A stretch of DNA of 64,000 nt, from positions 186,001 through 250,000 of the forward strand of contig JAFDZS010000007.1 of the NCBI GenBank assembly GCA_018266775.1, given 5' to 3'. Below, piece by piece: positions 34,697 to 44,032 of the stretch. This DNA is from Bacteroidota bacterium (GTDB lineage Bacteria > Bacteroidota > Bacteroidia > Chitinophagales > Chitinophagaceae). The number at the start of each line of letters is the position of its first letter. Position 1 is the stretch's first letter. The position numbers were made by a program, and so were the translations under genes. The notes under the pieces were generated by a model, which was given only the letters and a program-made list of their open reading frames with translations, was not told the origin of the DNA and ran no database searches.

Positions 34697-35698
34697 TTAT
34701 GGAAACTTTTTAAACACGGTAAACTTCAGCAATTGCTCAATAAACAACAACGCCAGTGCTGCCATTACAAATGGAAAGAATTTTTCTGAATAGCGGGTAA
34801 TGGAAGATATTTCCACTTTCGATTTTTCAAGTGTATTAATCTCGTTGTAAATGTTGGAAAGGCTCTCATTGTCTTTTGCCCTGAAATATTTCCCCCCTGT
34901 TTCACCAGCAATTTCTTTCAGCAATTTTTCATCAATAGATACTTTGGCATTTTGCATTTGCACGCCCAGTGGTGTATTCACCGGTTGTGGTGCATATCCG
35001 TCTGTACCCACACCAATCGTATATACTTTTATGCCGAATGTTTTCGCGATTTCTTTGGCCGTTTTAGGATCAATCAAACCGCCATTATTTTCTCCATCGG
35101 TTAATAAGATGATCACTTTACTTTTTGCCGGGCTGGTGCGTAACCGGTCAACACCGGTTCCCAGGCCACTGCCAATCGCAGTTCCATCTTCCAGCAAGCC
35201 GTTATGGATATTCGCAATGGCGCTGATTAAAACCGCATGATCTGTAGTGATGGGGCATTGCGTAAAACTTTCTCCTGCAAAAATCACCACCCCAATACGG
35301 TCTGCCGTACGTTTATTGACAAAATCAGTAGCCACTGCTTTTGCTGCTTCCAAGCGGTTGGGTTGAAAGTCCTGCGCCGTCATGCTGCCGCTTACATCAA
35401 TGCACAACACAATATCTACACCTTCGCCATCTGTTTGCTGCAAGTCGTATTTTGTTTGCGGGCGAGCAATGGCAACAATGATAAAAGCCAATGCCAGCAT
35501 TCTTAATATAAAAGGAAAATGGCGGAATACATTTTTCCACGATGATAAACCTTTTGCACTGGTATCTGATAATATGATAGAACCTGACTGCACGTTATTT
35601 TTTAACGCATACCAAACCACCAGTATGGGTATTACAGCAAACAGCAGGAAAAACCAGGGCTGGCTAAAACTAATATGGTTGAAATAATCAAAAAGCAA
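34697..35698 (-). CDS. batA: VWA-domain membrane protein BatA
   Basis: 333 residues. Two N-terminal helices (about 14-30, 62-78), a periplasmic/cytoplasmic VWA domain (about 95-290) with an intact MIDAS motif (Asp101, Ser103, Ser105 in 'CIDVSGSM'; 'LLTDGENN'), and a C-terminal helix (about 310-328). Bat proteins belong to the Bacteroides aerotolerance group acting with MoxR ATPases. batB and batC homologues are not present here. Confidence 0.88.
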   Translation of the reverse strand: MLFDYFNHISFSQPWFFLLFAVIPILVVWYALKNNVQSGSIILSDTSAKGLSSWKNVFRHFPFILRMLALAFIIVAIARPQTKYDLQQTDGEGVDIVLCIDVSGSMTAQDFQPNRLEAAKAVATDFVNKRTADRIGVVIFAGESFTQCPITTDHAVLISAIANIHNGLLEDGTAIGSGLGTGVDRLRTSPAKSKVIILLTDGENNGGLIDPKTAKEIAKTFGIKVYTIGVGTDGYAPQPVNTPLGVQMQNAKVSIDEKLLKEIAGETGGKYFRAKDNESLSNIYNEINTLEKSKVEISSITRYSEKFFPFVMAALALLFIEQLLKFTVFKKFP

Positions 35699-35701
35699 AA
35701 C

Positions 35702-36658
35702 TTATACAGGTTTATTGTCAGTTTGTTGTTTAATAAATAGTATGGTATTTTTAATTCTTGCCATGCAGTCTTCACTTTCAGCAACTGCTGGTAAATATTT
35801 GGCAAACTTCACTGCATCACCGCAGCGTAATGCAGTGGCTGTTGATGAAATCACCTCTGCCGGTAAATTATTATTACTTAAATGCACGAGTACATCGCCG
35901 GTGGTTTTGTTCATTACACTGAACCGTTGTTTACGGCTGATATACCATTTAAAAATTTCCGCCAGCCGGGCATGATATTTCTTTATGCTTTCATCATCAG
36001 TAAGATTATAGGTTCGTAATTTTTCAAGTTCCTGCAATGCTTCATCGTAAGGGTTTGTTCGTGATGAAAAAACAGGGTCAGCATTTTTCTTCCTGTTCTT
36101 CAGATAACGTACTAAAAAGAATAGGGCAATAACCAGTAACAACGCTGCACCACCAATATAATACCACAAATAACTGGTTACCGTTACTTCCATGATGGGT
36201 TTAATATCACGCAGCTGGTTGGTACTGTCAGCAGGTGCATAACCAACATTGATAGCAATGCTATCCGTTAAAAGGTTTATTGGATTGTTATTGTTTTGAT
36301 TTTTTTCGAATTGTACTGCCAGTGGCGGCGTGTTCCATCTGCCTGAATCAAAACTGGTGATGGTAAATGTTTGCTGAACGATGGTGTTCTTATTGTTGTC
36401 AACCGACGTATCGATTTTACCCCGTTCAACAACATCAAAATGCGGCAGTGAATCAGGAATGTTCAGCCAGTGCAGCCGGAATAAACTGGTATCATAAGTA
36501 GCTACTACTTTATACTGAATCTGTTCACCAATAAGGATGTCAGTTTTATCAGTAAAGGTTTGCAATTGCGGAGCCTGTGCGCAGGTGTGTGTTACAGCGA
36601 ATAGCACCAGCACAAAAAATAATATCCATACTTTTTTTATGTAGCTCCTTCCCATCAT
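35702..36658 (-). CDS. BatD-like membrane protein
   Basis: 318 residues. Signal peptide (ending 'TCAQA'), an immunoglobulin-like beta domain (about 30-155, 'IGEQIQYKVVATYD'), one helix (about 167-187) and a cytoplasmic helical tail ending 'DCMARIKNTILFIKQQ'. It lies 3 nt upstream of batA and 23 nt after the DUF58 gene. Shorter than full BatD proteins; assignment rests on layout and operon. Confidence 0.75.
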   Translation of the reverse strand: MMGRSYIKKVWILFFVLVLFAVTHTCAQAPQLQTFTDKTDILIGEQIQYKVVATYDTSLFRLHWLNIPDSLPHFDVVERGKIDTSVDNNKNTIVQQTFTITSFDSGRWNTPPLAVQFEKNQNNNNPINLLTDSIAINVGYAPADSTNQLRDIKPIMEVTVTSYLWYYIGGAALLLVIALFFLVRYLKNRKKNADPVFSSRTNPYDEALQELEKLRTYNLTDDESIKKYHARLAEIFKWYISRKQRFSVMNKTTGDVLVHLSNNNLPAEVISSTATALRCGDAVKFAKYLPAVAESEDCMARIKNTILFIKQQTDNKPV

Positions 36659-36681
36659 GCCTTGTAATTATGCGCTTGGTT

Positions 36682-37551
36682 TTAATTTCGTTTGATGAAG
36701 AACTGCTGCAGGATTTTTACATAGTCATCATCCGTTCTTACATGCAGTAATTCTGCACCTGCTTTTTTAAAATAGTTTTTACACCGTTCACTCTGCTCCA
36801 TAAAATGCTGCTGGTAATGATACCGTACCAAAGGATTATTGGTATCCATCCATATACTCTTCCCGGTTTCTGCATCCTGCGCCTGTATTAAGCCGGCTTC
36901 AGGTAACTGCATATCCATTTTATCATACACTCTTATACCAATCACGTCATGCTTATTGCCAATTACTTTTAAATCGTTGTCATACCCGCTCGCAATAAAA
37001 TCGCTCATAATAAATGCAATACTTTTTTGTTTTACTGCAGAAGTGAAATATTTAATGGCTTCATCAATATTTGTTCCGCTGGCCTCCGGCTCAACGGTAA
37101 GCAATTGCCTAACGATATACAACGCATGCTGCCTTCCTTTTTTCGGCGCTATATATTTTTCAATTTTATTACTGAAAAAGATCACCCCCACTTTATCATT
37201 ATTGCTGATGGCGCTGAACGTAAGCACTGACGCAATCTCCACCAGCAGGTCCCGCTTTTGCCTTGCAATGGTGCCAAATAAATTGCTGGCGCTGGTATCA
37301 ATCAGCAGCATCACAGTTAACTCTCTTTCTTCTTCAAAAACTTTAGTAAAAGTATGATTGAAACGGGCACTCACATTCCAGTCGATAAACCGTATATCAT
37401 CTCCTGCATAATATTCCCGCACTTCTCTAAAGCTCATACCCTTACCCTTAAACGCAGAATGATATTCCCCCGTAAATAAGTGCGTGGTAATCTTCTTGCT
37501 TTTGATTTCCAGCTCACGTACTTTGCGCTGGATGTCTTCGATAGTTAGCAT
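36682..37551 (-). CDS. DUF58 domain protein of the MoxR-Bat cluster
   Basis: 289 residues. Begins 'MLTIEDIQRKVRELEIKSKK', with the DUF58 core 'GEYHSAFKGKGMSFREVREY' (about 28-47) and 'DDIRFIDWNVSAR', followed by a VWA-like region 'VMLLIDTSASNLFG'. Soluble. DUF58 proteins accompany MoxR AAA ATPases and are thought to link them to VWA partners. Confidence 0.9.
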   Translation of the reverse strand: MLTIEDIQRKVRELEIKSKKITTHLFTGEYHSAFKGKGMSFREVREYYAGDDIRFIDWNVSARFNHTFTKVFEEERELTVMLLIDTSASNLFGTIARQKRDLLVEIASVLTFSAISNNDKVGVIFFSNKIEKYIAPKKGRQHALYIVRQLLTVEPEASGTNIDEAIKYFTSAVKQKSIAFIMSDFIASGYDNDLKVIGNKHDVIGIRVYDKMDMQLPEAGLIQAQDAETGKSIWMDTNNPLVRYHYQQHFMEQSERCKNYFKKAGAELLHVRTDDDYVKILQQFFIKRN

Positions 37552-37577
37552 GATTGGTCGTTGTTGGTTGGCCGTTG
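37552..37577 (+). repeat. Left flank repeat of the four-helix-bundle gene
   Basis: G/T-rich TTGGTCGTTGTTGG...GGCCGTTGAAC sequence. It is similar, in inverted orientation, to 37984-38004 on the other side of the gene (shared words TGATTG, CGTTG, CCGTT). Confidence 0.4.
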
Positions 37578-37585
37578 AACAGCCC

Positions 37586-37951
37586 TTATTTCAAATCAGC
37601 TTTTTGATTATAGTTGATAAAGCCATTTAGCACTTGTAATGATTTTTCCACTGCGGGTATAATCGCACTAAAGTCATCCACAGTAATAATTTCTACCATC
37701 ACCGCAACATTTAATAAAGTCTCTAACTCATACAATGAACCTCTTGCTATATACAGAAATTGTATTGTATCTTTTTTATATTGCCTTCCAAGCCCCTCTG
37801 CAATATTTGCCGGTACAGATACAGCCGCTCTCTTTGTCTGAGAAGTTAAAGCGTACAATTCCTCTTTGGGAAATTTTTTTGTCAATAGGTAAGTTTCTTT
37901 TACCAATTGCATGGCGCTTTTCCATGCATCCAAATTTTTGTAATTAGCCAT
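37586..37951 (-). CDS. Four-helix-bundle (23S rRNA-intervening-sequence-like) protein
   Basis: 121 residues, TIGR02436/four-helix-bundle family: 'MANYKNLDAWKSAMQLVKE' start, 'LTSQTKRAAVSVPANIAEG' and 'QFLYIARGSLYELETLL'. These small proteins occur in rRNA intervening sequences and as scattered single genes; function unknown (nucleic-acid or protein binding is suspected). It interrupts the otherwise conserved moxR-DUF58 neighbourhood, with GTTG-rich repeats on both sides. Confidence 0.9.
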   Translation of the reverse strand: MANYKNLDAWKSAMQLVKETYLLTKKFPKEELYALTSQTKRAAVSVPANIAEGLGRQYKKDTIQFLYIARGSLYELETLLNVAVMVEIITVDDFSAIIPAVEKSLQVLNGFINYNQKADLK

Positions 37952-37983
37952 CGTAAATTATTTAATAAATAGTCATCTTCACT

Positions 37984-38004
37984 AACGGTCAACGATCAAC
38001 AATC
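37984..38004 (-). repeat. Right flank repeat of the four-helix-bundle gene
   Basis: On the plus strand AACGGTCAACGATCAACAATC; its complement resembles 37552-37577. Such GGTCAACGATCAAC words often border four-helix-bundle genes in Bacteroidota genomes, from my general recollection. Confidence 0.4.
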
Positions 38005-38011
38005 ATCTTCT

Positions 38012-39013
38012 TCATGGCACATTCACCACCCTTAATATCTCATCAACAATCTGTTCCACATTTACATTTTCTGCTTCGGCTTCATAAGTAAGGCCAATGC
38101 GGTGGCGCAACACATCTTTACAAATACTTCTTACATCTTCCGGTATTACATAACCCCGTTTGTTTAAAAACGCATACGCTTTAGATGCCAATGCCAGGTT
38201 GATGCTTGCTCTCGGGCTTCCGCCAAAACCGATCAATGGTTTTAATTTGGGCAGGTTATATTTTTCAGGAAAACGTGTGGCAAATACAATATCCAGGATG
38301 TAATGCTCTACCTTTTCATCAATATAAACCTGGCGCACCAGTTCTTTTGCCGTAATGATTTCGCTTGTTGATGCAACAGGATTAATGGGCGCTGCTGTTA
38401 AGCCCATAGTATTTTGCCTGATGATAAGTTGTTCTTCTGCTTTTGTTGGATAACCCACAATCACTTTCAGCATAAAGCGGTCCACCTGTGCTTCGGGTAA
38501 CGGATAGGTTCCTTCCTGTTCAATGGGGTTTTGTGTGGCCAGTACTAAAAAAGGTTCTGGTAGTTTGTAGGTGTTTTCTCCAATGGTAACTTGTTTTTCC
38601 TGCATGGCTTCCAGCAGGGCACTCTGTACTTTTGCCGGGGCACGATTAATTTCATCGGCCAAAATAAAATTAGAAAAGATGGGGCCTTTGCGTACCATAA
38701 ATTCATTCTTTGCCTGGTTGTAGATCATGGTACCCACAACATCAGCCGGCAATAAGTCTGGTGTAAACTGTATACGGCTGAATTCGGCATGCACTGTTTT
38801 CGACAGGGATTTTATGGCCAGTGTTTTAGCAAGGCCCGGCACACCTTCCAGTAAAACATGCCCGTTGCTTAAAAGGCCAATCATTAATCGCTCAATCATG
38901 GTTTGTTGCCCCACAATCACTTTACTGAGTTCATCGTTAATACGGGTTACAAATCCTGCTGCATGCCCTATTTTCTCATTCAGCAAACGGATGTCTTCGG
39001 CTGTTTGTAGCAT
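38012..39013 (-). CDS. moxR: MoxR-family AAA+ ATPase
   Basis: 333 residues from the ATG at 39013 (MLQTAEDIRLLNEK); a start at 39037 adds eight residues and is less family-like. Walker A 'GVPGLAKTLAIKSL', Walker B 'FILADEINRAP', sensor 'LATQNPIEQEGTYPLPEAQ' region and arginine-finger area. It likely acts as a chaperone that matures targets with the DUF58/VWA proteins downstream. First gene of this minus-strand cluster. Confidence 0.93.
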   Translation of the reverse strand: MLQTAEDIRLLNEKIGHAAGFVTRINDELSKVIVGQQTMIERLMIGLLSNGHVLLEGVPGLAKTLAIKSLSKTVHAEFSRIQFTPDLLPADVVGTMIYNQAKNEFMVRKGPIFSNFILADEINRAPAKVQSALLEAMQEKQVTIGENTYKLPEPFLVLATQNPIEQEGTYPLPEAQVDRFMLKVIVGYPTKAEEQLIIRQNTMGLTAAPINPVASTSEIITAKELVRQVYIDEKVEHYILDIVFATRFPEKYNLPKLKPLIGFGGSPRASINLALASKAYAFLNKRGYVIPEDVRSICKDVLRHRIGLTYEAEAENVNVEQIVDEILRVVNVP

Positions 39014-39230
39014 AATGGTAATTTTATTCTTCCCCATTGCCGTTATTGGTTCAGGGTGTACTTTTTGAGTTAAATTTTTCAGGTTTTACACGCTCATGTG
39101 TAAAAATATCATGCCAAAAAATGGCTGTGGCGCAAATTACGAACTCTGCTGCAACATTTATTTTAGCCATTTGATGGGTGGGGCAAAAAACTGTTAAAAT
39201 GACTTTATCTTTAATATAAATTTTAATGCC

Positions 39231-39563
39231 ATGGTAGATCAACAATTAATTACTGCATCTAATCAACTGGAAGGATACCGCGTTACCAAACATTTGGGTA
39301 TTGTACGTGGAATTACGGTACGCAGCCGCAGCCTGCTGGGCAATATAGCCGGCGGATTTCAAACTTTATTTGGTGGTAAAATTTCTATTTATGTTGAACT
39401 CTGCGAGAAAACCCGTGAAGAGGCTTTTCAGCTAATGCTGCAGCATGCTGCTGAACGCGGCGCCAATGCCATCATCAACATGCGTTATGATGCCAATGAA
39501 GTGATGAATGGTGTTACCGAAGTACTTGCTTATGGCACTGCGGTGGTGGTGGAAAAAATTTGA
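39231..39563 (+). CDS. YbjQ/UPF0145 (heavy-metal-binding-domain-like) protein
   Basis: 110 residues: 'VTKHLGIVRGITVRSRSLLGNIAGGF' region and 'AAERGANAIINMRYDA', signatures of the pentameric YbjQ family (DUF74). Cytoplasmic; despite the name, metal binding is unproven. Single gene, opposite to nadE, which ends 18 nt away. Confidence 0.9.
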   Translation: MVDQQLITASNQLEGYRVTKHLGIVRGITVRSRSLLGNIAGGFQTLFGGKISIYVELCEKTREEAFQLMLQHAAERGANAIINMRYDANEVMNGVTEVLAYGTAVVVEKI

Positions 39564-39580
39564 TTGCACTGCGGTAATAA

Positions 39581-41263
39581 TCAGCTCAAATATTTTCCCA
39601 CAATCGGCACACGGCGCCCCACACCAAATGCTTTGGGAGATATTCTTATAATGGGGCAAAACTGGTTGCGTTTATATTCGTTGATGTTCACCATCCGCAA
39701 AACGCGGTCCACCAATGCCGCATCAAAACCCTGCGCTTTAATTTCTTTGGGGCCCTGCCTTTGTTCAATGTACTGGTATAAAATTTTATCCAGTATGCTG
39801 TAGTCTGGTAAAGAATCGGCATCTTTTTGGCCGGGCCGCAACTCTGCACTGGGTGCTTTGGTAATAATATTTTCGGGAATGATTTCTTTTTCCCTGTTGA
39901 TATAACGTGCCAGTGCATACACCTGTAGTTTGTAACAATCGCCCAGCACCCCTAAGCCACCGGCCATATCTCCATACAGCGTTCCATAACCAGTAGCCAG
40001 TTCACTTTTGTTAGAGGTGTTGAGCAGGATGTAACCAAACTTATTGGCAACAGCCATTAACAGGTTCCCCCTTGTACGGCTTTGTATATTTTCTTCTGCA
40101 AGGCTGAAAGGCAGGTTGTTAAAAATGGGTTGCAGTTCCTGCAAAAAACTGTTGTAAATATTTTTGATGGAAACAATATCATAAGGGTTTTGCAAGTTCC
40201 GGCTCAGTTGTTCTGCATCGCTTACCGAATGATCAGTTGAAAATTCTGATGGCATTAATATGGCCCTTACATTTTCTTTACCCAATGCTTCGCAGGCCAG
40301 CGCCAATGTTACAGCACTGTCTATACCGCCACTGCTGCCCAGTATGGCTTTGGTAAAACCCATTTTTGAAAAATAATCTTTGATGCCCATCACAATAGCA
40401 GCATACACCTGTTCAATATTCAGTGCTTCTTCCAGCGTGGAAGGATTTAATTCTTTATCCGGCACACGGCTGGCGGGTTCAAGAACAGGGGCATCAATGG
40501 TACCATCGTCATTTAAAATAAATGATTGCAATGCAGATCGAAAGGATGGCAACTGGCCGCACAGGTTGGCATCTTTATCAAATACATAGGAAGTTCCGTC
40601 GAAGACTACTTCTGTCTGGCTGCCTACTGCATTGCAATAAAATAAGGGCAGTTTGTATTTGGTTACATTGGCTTTAATAATGGCTTTACGGTCTTCATCG
40701 TGTGTGTAATCAAATGGAGATGCAGAAAGGTTCAGCATGATGTCCGGCTGCTGTTTCATTAACTCATCCATCGGGCAAATGCGGTACATGGGGTTATCGC
40801 CCAGGTTCCAGATGTCTTCACAAATGGTTACCGCCAATTTCTTTCCTTTAAACTCCATTACTTTCCAGTCGTATGCAGGTTCAAAATAGCGGTATTCGTC
40901 AAACACATCATAATTGGGCAGGCAGGTTTTCTGTATCACATTTTTAATTTCTTTTTCGTACAGAAAATATGCTGCATTAAATAAGTCTTTGCCATCACGA
41001 ATGGGATTGCGTTGCGGTGCACCCACCAAAACACCGATGGTATCTGCATGTTGTTTAATGGTATCAATGGCCTGGTAACATTTATTGATGAAGTCGTCAA
41101 ATTCCAAAAAGTCTTTCGGTGCATAGCCGCACACACTCAACTCGCTGAACAGGATGAGGTCGCCACCCTGTTGTTTCGCTTCTTCAATTGCTGCAATAAT
41201 TTGCTGCGTGTTGTTTTCAAAATTGCCGATGTGATAGTTTTGCTGTGCTAAAAAAATTTTCAT
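39581..41263 (-). CDS. nadE: Glutamine-dependent NAD+ synthetase
   Basis: 560 residues. N-terminal nitrilase-type glutaminase with Glu41 ('FSELSVCGY'), Lys112 and Cys148 ('VTICEDIW'), and a C-terminal ATP-pyrophosphatase domain with SGGIDS at 311-316 and 'KSELATGYGTLYGDMAGG'. Amidates nicotinate adenine dinucleotide using glutamine-derived ammonia. Together with nadC at 44769-45620 this provides two NAD biosynthesis steps within 5 kb. Divergent from gldB. Confidence 0.96.
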   Translation of the reverse strand: MKIFLAQQNYHIGNFENNTQQIIAAIEEAKQQGGDLILFSELSVCGYAPKDFLEFDDFINKCYQAIDTIKQHADTIGVLVGAPQRNPIRDGKDLFNAAYFLYEKEIKNVIQKTCLPNYDVFDEYRYFEPAYDWKVMEFKGKKLAVTICEDIWNLGDNPMYRICPMDELMKQQPDIMLNLSASPFDYTHDEDRKAIIKANVTKYKLPLFYCNAVGSQTEVVFDGTSYVFDKDANLCGQLPSFRSALQSFILNDDGTIDAPVLEPASRVPDKELNPSTLEEALNIEQVYAAIVMGIKDYFSKMGFTKAILGSSGGIDSAVTLALACEALGKENVRAILMPSEFSTDHSVSDAEQLSRNLQNPYDIVSIKNIYNSFLQELQPIFNNLPFSLAEENIQSRTRGNLLMAVANKFGYILLNTSNKSELATGYGTLYGDMAGGLGVLGDCYKLQVYALARYINREKEIIPENIITKAPSAELRPGQKDADSLPDYSILDKILYQYIEQRQGPKEIKAQGFDAALVDRVLRMVNINEYKRNQFCPIIRISPKAFGVGRRVPIVGKYLS

Positions 41264-41282
41264 AACTGTGCCAGTAATAACA

Positions 41283-41290
41283 CAAATTTA
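41283..41290 (-). promoter_or_regulatory. Putative nadE promoter -7 element
   Basis: Minus-strand TAAATTTG matches the Bacteroidota TAnnTTTG consensus, followed by TGTTATTAC and the ATG 20 nt downstream. The box plus following bases nearly repeat the iscS promoter. Confidence 0.5.
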
Positions 41291-41393
41291 CAGCATTCAA
41301 TGTACTTTTTGCAGGACTTATACGTTAGTGGCAACAGTAAAAAATAAATTGCTGGTACGAATTATTTAATTTCGTGTTTTAGCCAAAATAATT

Positions 41394-42407
41394 ATGAAGT
41401 ATTTACTTTTAGTTGCTTTTACCGCCGCCTTATTCTCCTGCAGCAACAGGAATAAAACGCCTGATGTTTCAGGTATCAAAATTGAACTCACTACACAACG
41501 GTTTGAAAAAGATTTTTTTAAGCTGGACACCACAAATAATTATTCCAATCAACTCAATCAATTGCTGGACCGTTATCCCTCTTTTGGACAGAACTTTATT
41601 TTCCGCATCCTGGGAGCTGACCCTAAATGGAATAATGACAGTATTGCCAGCTATACAAAATTATTCAGCAGCCTGCACCGTAAAGTATATGATACCAGTT
41701 TAATGGTGTTTAATAATTTTTCAGTTTATGAAGCACAGGTAAAAAAAGCATTGCAGTTGGTGAAATATTATTTTCCCAATTATAAACTGCCCACAAAACT
41801 CATAACTTATATCGGGCCATTGGATGGATTCGGCGATATACTTGCTGATGATGCTATTATTGTTGGCCTGCAATTACACCTCGGCAAAAATTTTTCGCTG
41901 TATCATGTGGAAGAAGTGCAGCAGACTTATCCTTCTTACATTACGAACCGTTTTGAACCTTCGTACATCGCCATAAACTGCATGAAGAATATTGTAAGTG
42001 ATTTGTACCCCGAAAAGCTGGAAGATAAATCATTGATCACGCAAATGGTGGAAAAAGGAAAACGTTTATACCTGTTAAGTAAACTACTTCCCAATGAAGA
42101 TGAATATAAATTGATTGGCTACAGCAAACAGCAATTAAAAGAATGTTATGAGAATGAGCAAACCATCTGGGATATGTTCATTAAAAATAACCTGCTTCAA
42201 AATACGGATGAAAACATTGTAAAGAATTATATTGGTGAATCGCCAAAGACGCAGGAACTCGGCGATGCTTCGCCGGGTAATATTGGTGCTTTCAGCGGCT
42301 GGCAGATTGTTAAAAAGTATATGGATAAAAACAGTGGCCTTACTTTACAACAGTTAATGGCGATGGATGATGATACACTTTTCCAGGAAGCCAAATACAA
42401 ACCCTGA
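41394..42407 (+). CDS. gldB: Gliding motility lipoprotein GldB
   Basis: 337 residues. Lipobox with Cys16 (ALFSC), then the family pattern 'QRFEKDFFKLDT', 'LLDRYPSFGQNFI', 'DGFGDILADDAIIVGLQLHLG', 'YPSYITNRFEP' and C-terminal 'SPGNIGAFSGWQIVKKYM'. GldB is an envelope lipoprotein needed for gliding and T9SS function in Flavobacterium johnsoniae. gldC is not adjacent; instead a desaturase gene converges 4 nt away. Confidence 0.92.
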   Translation: MKYLLLVAFTAALFSCSNRNKTPDVSGIKIELTTQRFEKDFFKLDTTNNYSNQLNQLLDRYPSFGQNFIFRILGADPKWNNDSIASYTKLFSSLHRKVYDTSLMVFNNFSVYEAQVKKALQLVKYYFPNYKLPTKLITYIGPLDGFGDILADDAIIVGLQLHLGKNFSLYHVEEVQQTYPSYITNRFEPSYIAINCMKNIVSDLYPEKLEDKSLITQMVEKGKRLYLLSKLLPNEDEYKLIGYSKQQLKECYENEQTIWDMFIKNNLLQNTDENIVKNYIGESPKTQELGDASPGNIGAFSGWQIVKKYMDKNSGLTLQQLMAMDDDTLFQEAKYKP

Positions 42408-42411
42408 TGAA

Positions 42412-43512
42412 TCAGGCAGCCATTTTTTCTGTTATTGCATTTGGTTTTTTGCCCAGCCATTTCATGAACCGGAAATGTGAGGCAATGGCAGCACTCATTG
42501 TTTCATATTGATTATAAGGTAACTGGAACTCCATGCATTTTTTTTGTACAATTTTACTAATTGCAGGATAGTGCACATGGCTTACTTTAGGAAAAAGGTG
42601 ATGTTCAATCTGGAAATTCAATCCGCCGGTAAACCATGAAATAAATTTGTTATTCATGGCAAAATTGGAAGTGGTTCTCAGTTCATGAATAGCCCAGGCA
42701 GCTTCCACGCACTTACTTTCATTAAGCCCAATATATTCAAATTCTGTATTTTCCACTACATGCGCCAATTGAAACACTACAGACAATGTTAGCCCCAATG
42801 CAAAGTGTAATACCAAAAACCCAATAAGCCAGGGCAGAAAACCCCATTTTATTATGGGCAAAGCCATATAGAAAATAACATAGCACAGTTTAGTAAACCA
42901 GAAAATGAATTGATTTTTGGCTGTCATTTTCCATGCGGCAGTAGTATATATTTTTCTTTTGAAGTATTTCACAAAATCCATAATGAATATCCAGAAAATA
43001 GAAGTGAGGCAATAAATCGGAAACAGGTAGATGTGTTGCACCCGGTGTGCCGGCACCCATTTTTGAGTTTCGCACTGCCTTATCATAGGGCTTTTGGCAA
43101 TATCATCGTCTATGCCATCTACGTTAGTATAGGTATGGTGCAGAATGTTATGTTTTTGTTTCCAGAAAAATGAGCTGATGCCTAATGCGTTTGCGGTTAA
43201 GCCCAATGCGTCATTTAACCAGGGCCGTGTGGAGTAACTGCCATGATTGGCATCGTGCATTACACCAAAACCAATGCAGGCACAAACATAACCCATACCC
43301 GCACATAACAGCAGCGCAGAAAGCGCAGAAAGATGCACCAGCATTAATACACTATAACCTGTTACTGCAGCGCCAATTAAAATGATAGTTTTGAGGTGCA
43401 GCCTCCAGTCGCCGGTACGCTTTATTTTTTTTTGATCAAAATAAGCATCCACCGCAGCTTTCAGACTTTGATAAAACTCATTACCCTGGTTAGAAAAGGT
43501 GATTTTAGGCAT
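42412..43512 (-). CDS. Membrane fatty acid (acyl-CoA/acyl-lipid) desaturase
   Basis: 366 residues with three His boxes: HDANH at 86-90, HNILHH at 121-126 and QIEHH at 301-305, plus about four to six helices. The Q at the third box is the front-end (delta-5/delta-6 type) desaturase signature, though no cytochrome b5 domain is fused. It introduces a double bond into membrane fatty acyl chains using O2. Confidence 0.9.
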   Translation of the reverse strand: MPKITFSNQGNEFYQSLKAAVDAYFDQKKIKRTGDWRLHLKTIILIGAAVTGYSVLMLVHLSALSALLLCAGMGYVCACIGFGVMHDANHGSYSTRPWLNDALGLTANALGISSFFWKQKHNILHHTYTNVDGIDDDIAKSPMIRQCETQKWVPAHRVQHIYLFPIYCLTSIFWIFIMDFVKYFKRKIYTTAAWKMTAKNQFIFWFTKLCYVIFYMALPIIKWGFLPWLIGFLVLHFALGLTLSVVFQLAHVVENTEFEYIGLNESKCVEAAWAIHELRTTSNFAMNNKFISWFTGGLNFQIEHHLFPKVSHVHYPAISKIVQKKCMEFQLPYNQYETMSAAIASHFRFMKWLGKKPNAITEKMAA

Positions 43513-43645
43513 AGCAAGATTTTAAAGAAGATAAACTTCGGTTGGCAAGATGTTGAATGTGTGACAAATTATAGTGGTCTTATTAGGTTTGCCTGCTGAT
43601 TTACAGCAACTCAAGATACGGTTTTAATGAATACTAACGCTCTTT

Positions 43646-44032
43646 TTAATTCAATTTGAATGGAGTACTCATTTGGAACGAAGGGATTATCACGGAGAAT
43701 GTTTTTTTATTATTGATATTTTCCATAAGATAAGTGCCCTGCATTTTTCCAATCTCTGTTCGCAGGTTGCACCCGCTGATATATTGATAAAACTCTCCGG
43801 GGTTGATCTGTGGCTGCACACCTACCACTCCTTCGCCTTCCACTTCCCGCAGGCTGCCGTTACTGTCATAAATATACCAGTGGCGGCTAAGCAGTTTTAC
43901 AGGAAATTTATTGTTGTTTTCTATAGTGATTTTGTAGGCAAACATAAACTCATTATTCACCGGGTTGCTGTAATCCGGCTGGTAGTATGTTTCCACGCTG
44001 ATCTTTATACCTTCTGATACCTGCGATACCAT
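43646..44032 (-). CDS. apaG: ApaG domain protein
   Basis: 128 residues, fibronectin-III-like ApaG fold: 'VETYYQPDYS', 'FAYKITIENNN', 'WYIYDSNGSLREVEGEGVVG', 'YQYISGCNLRTEIG', 'MQGTYLM'. Linked genetically to Co2+/Mg2+ tolerance in enterobacteria; biochemical role unclear. Confidence 0.93.
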   Translation of the reverse strand: MVSQVSEGIKISVETYYQPDYSNPVNNEFMFAYKITIENNNKFPVKLLSRHWYIYDSNGSLREVEGEGVVGVQPQINPGEFYQYISGCNLRTEIGKMQGTYLMENINNKKTFSVIIPSFQMSTPFKLN

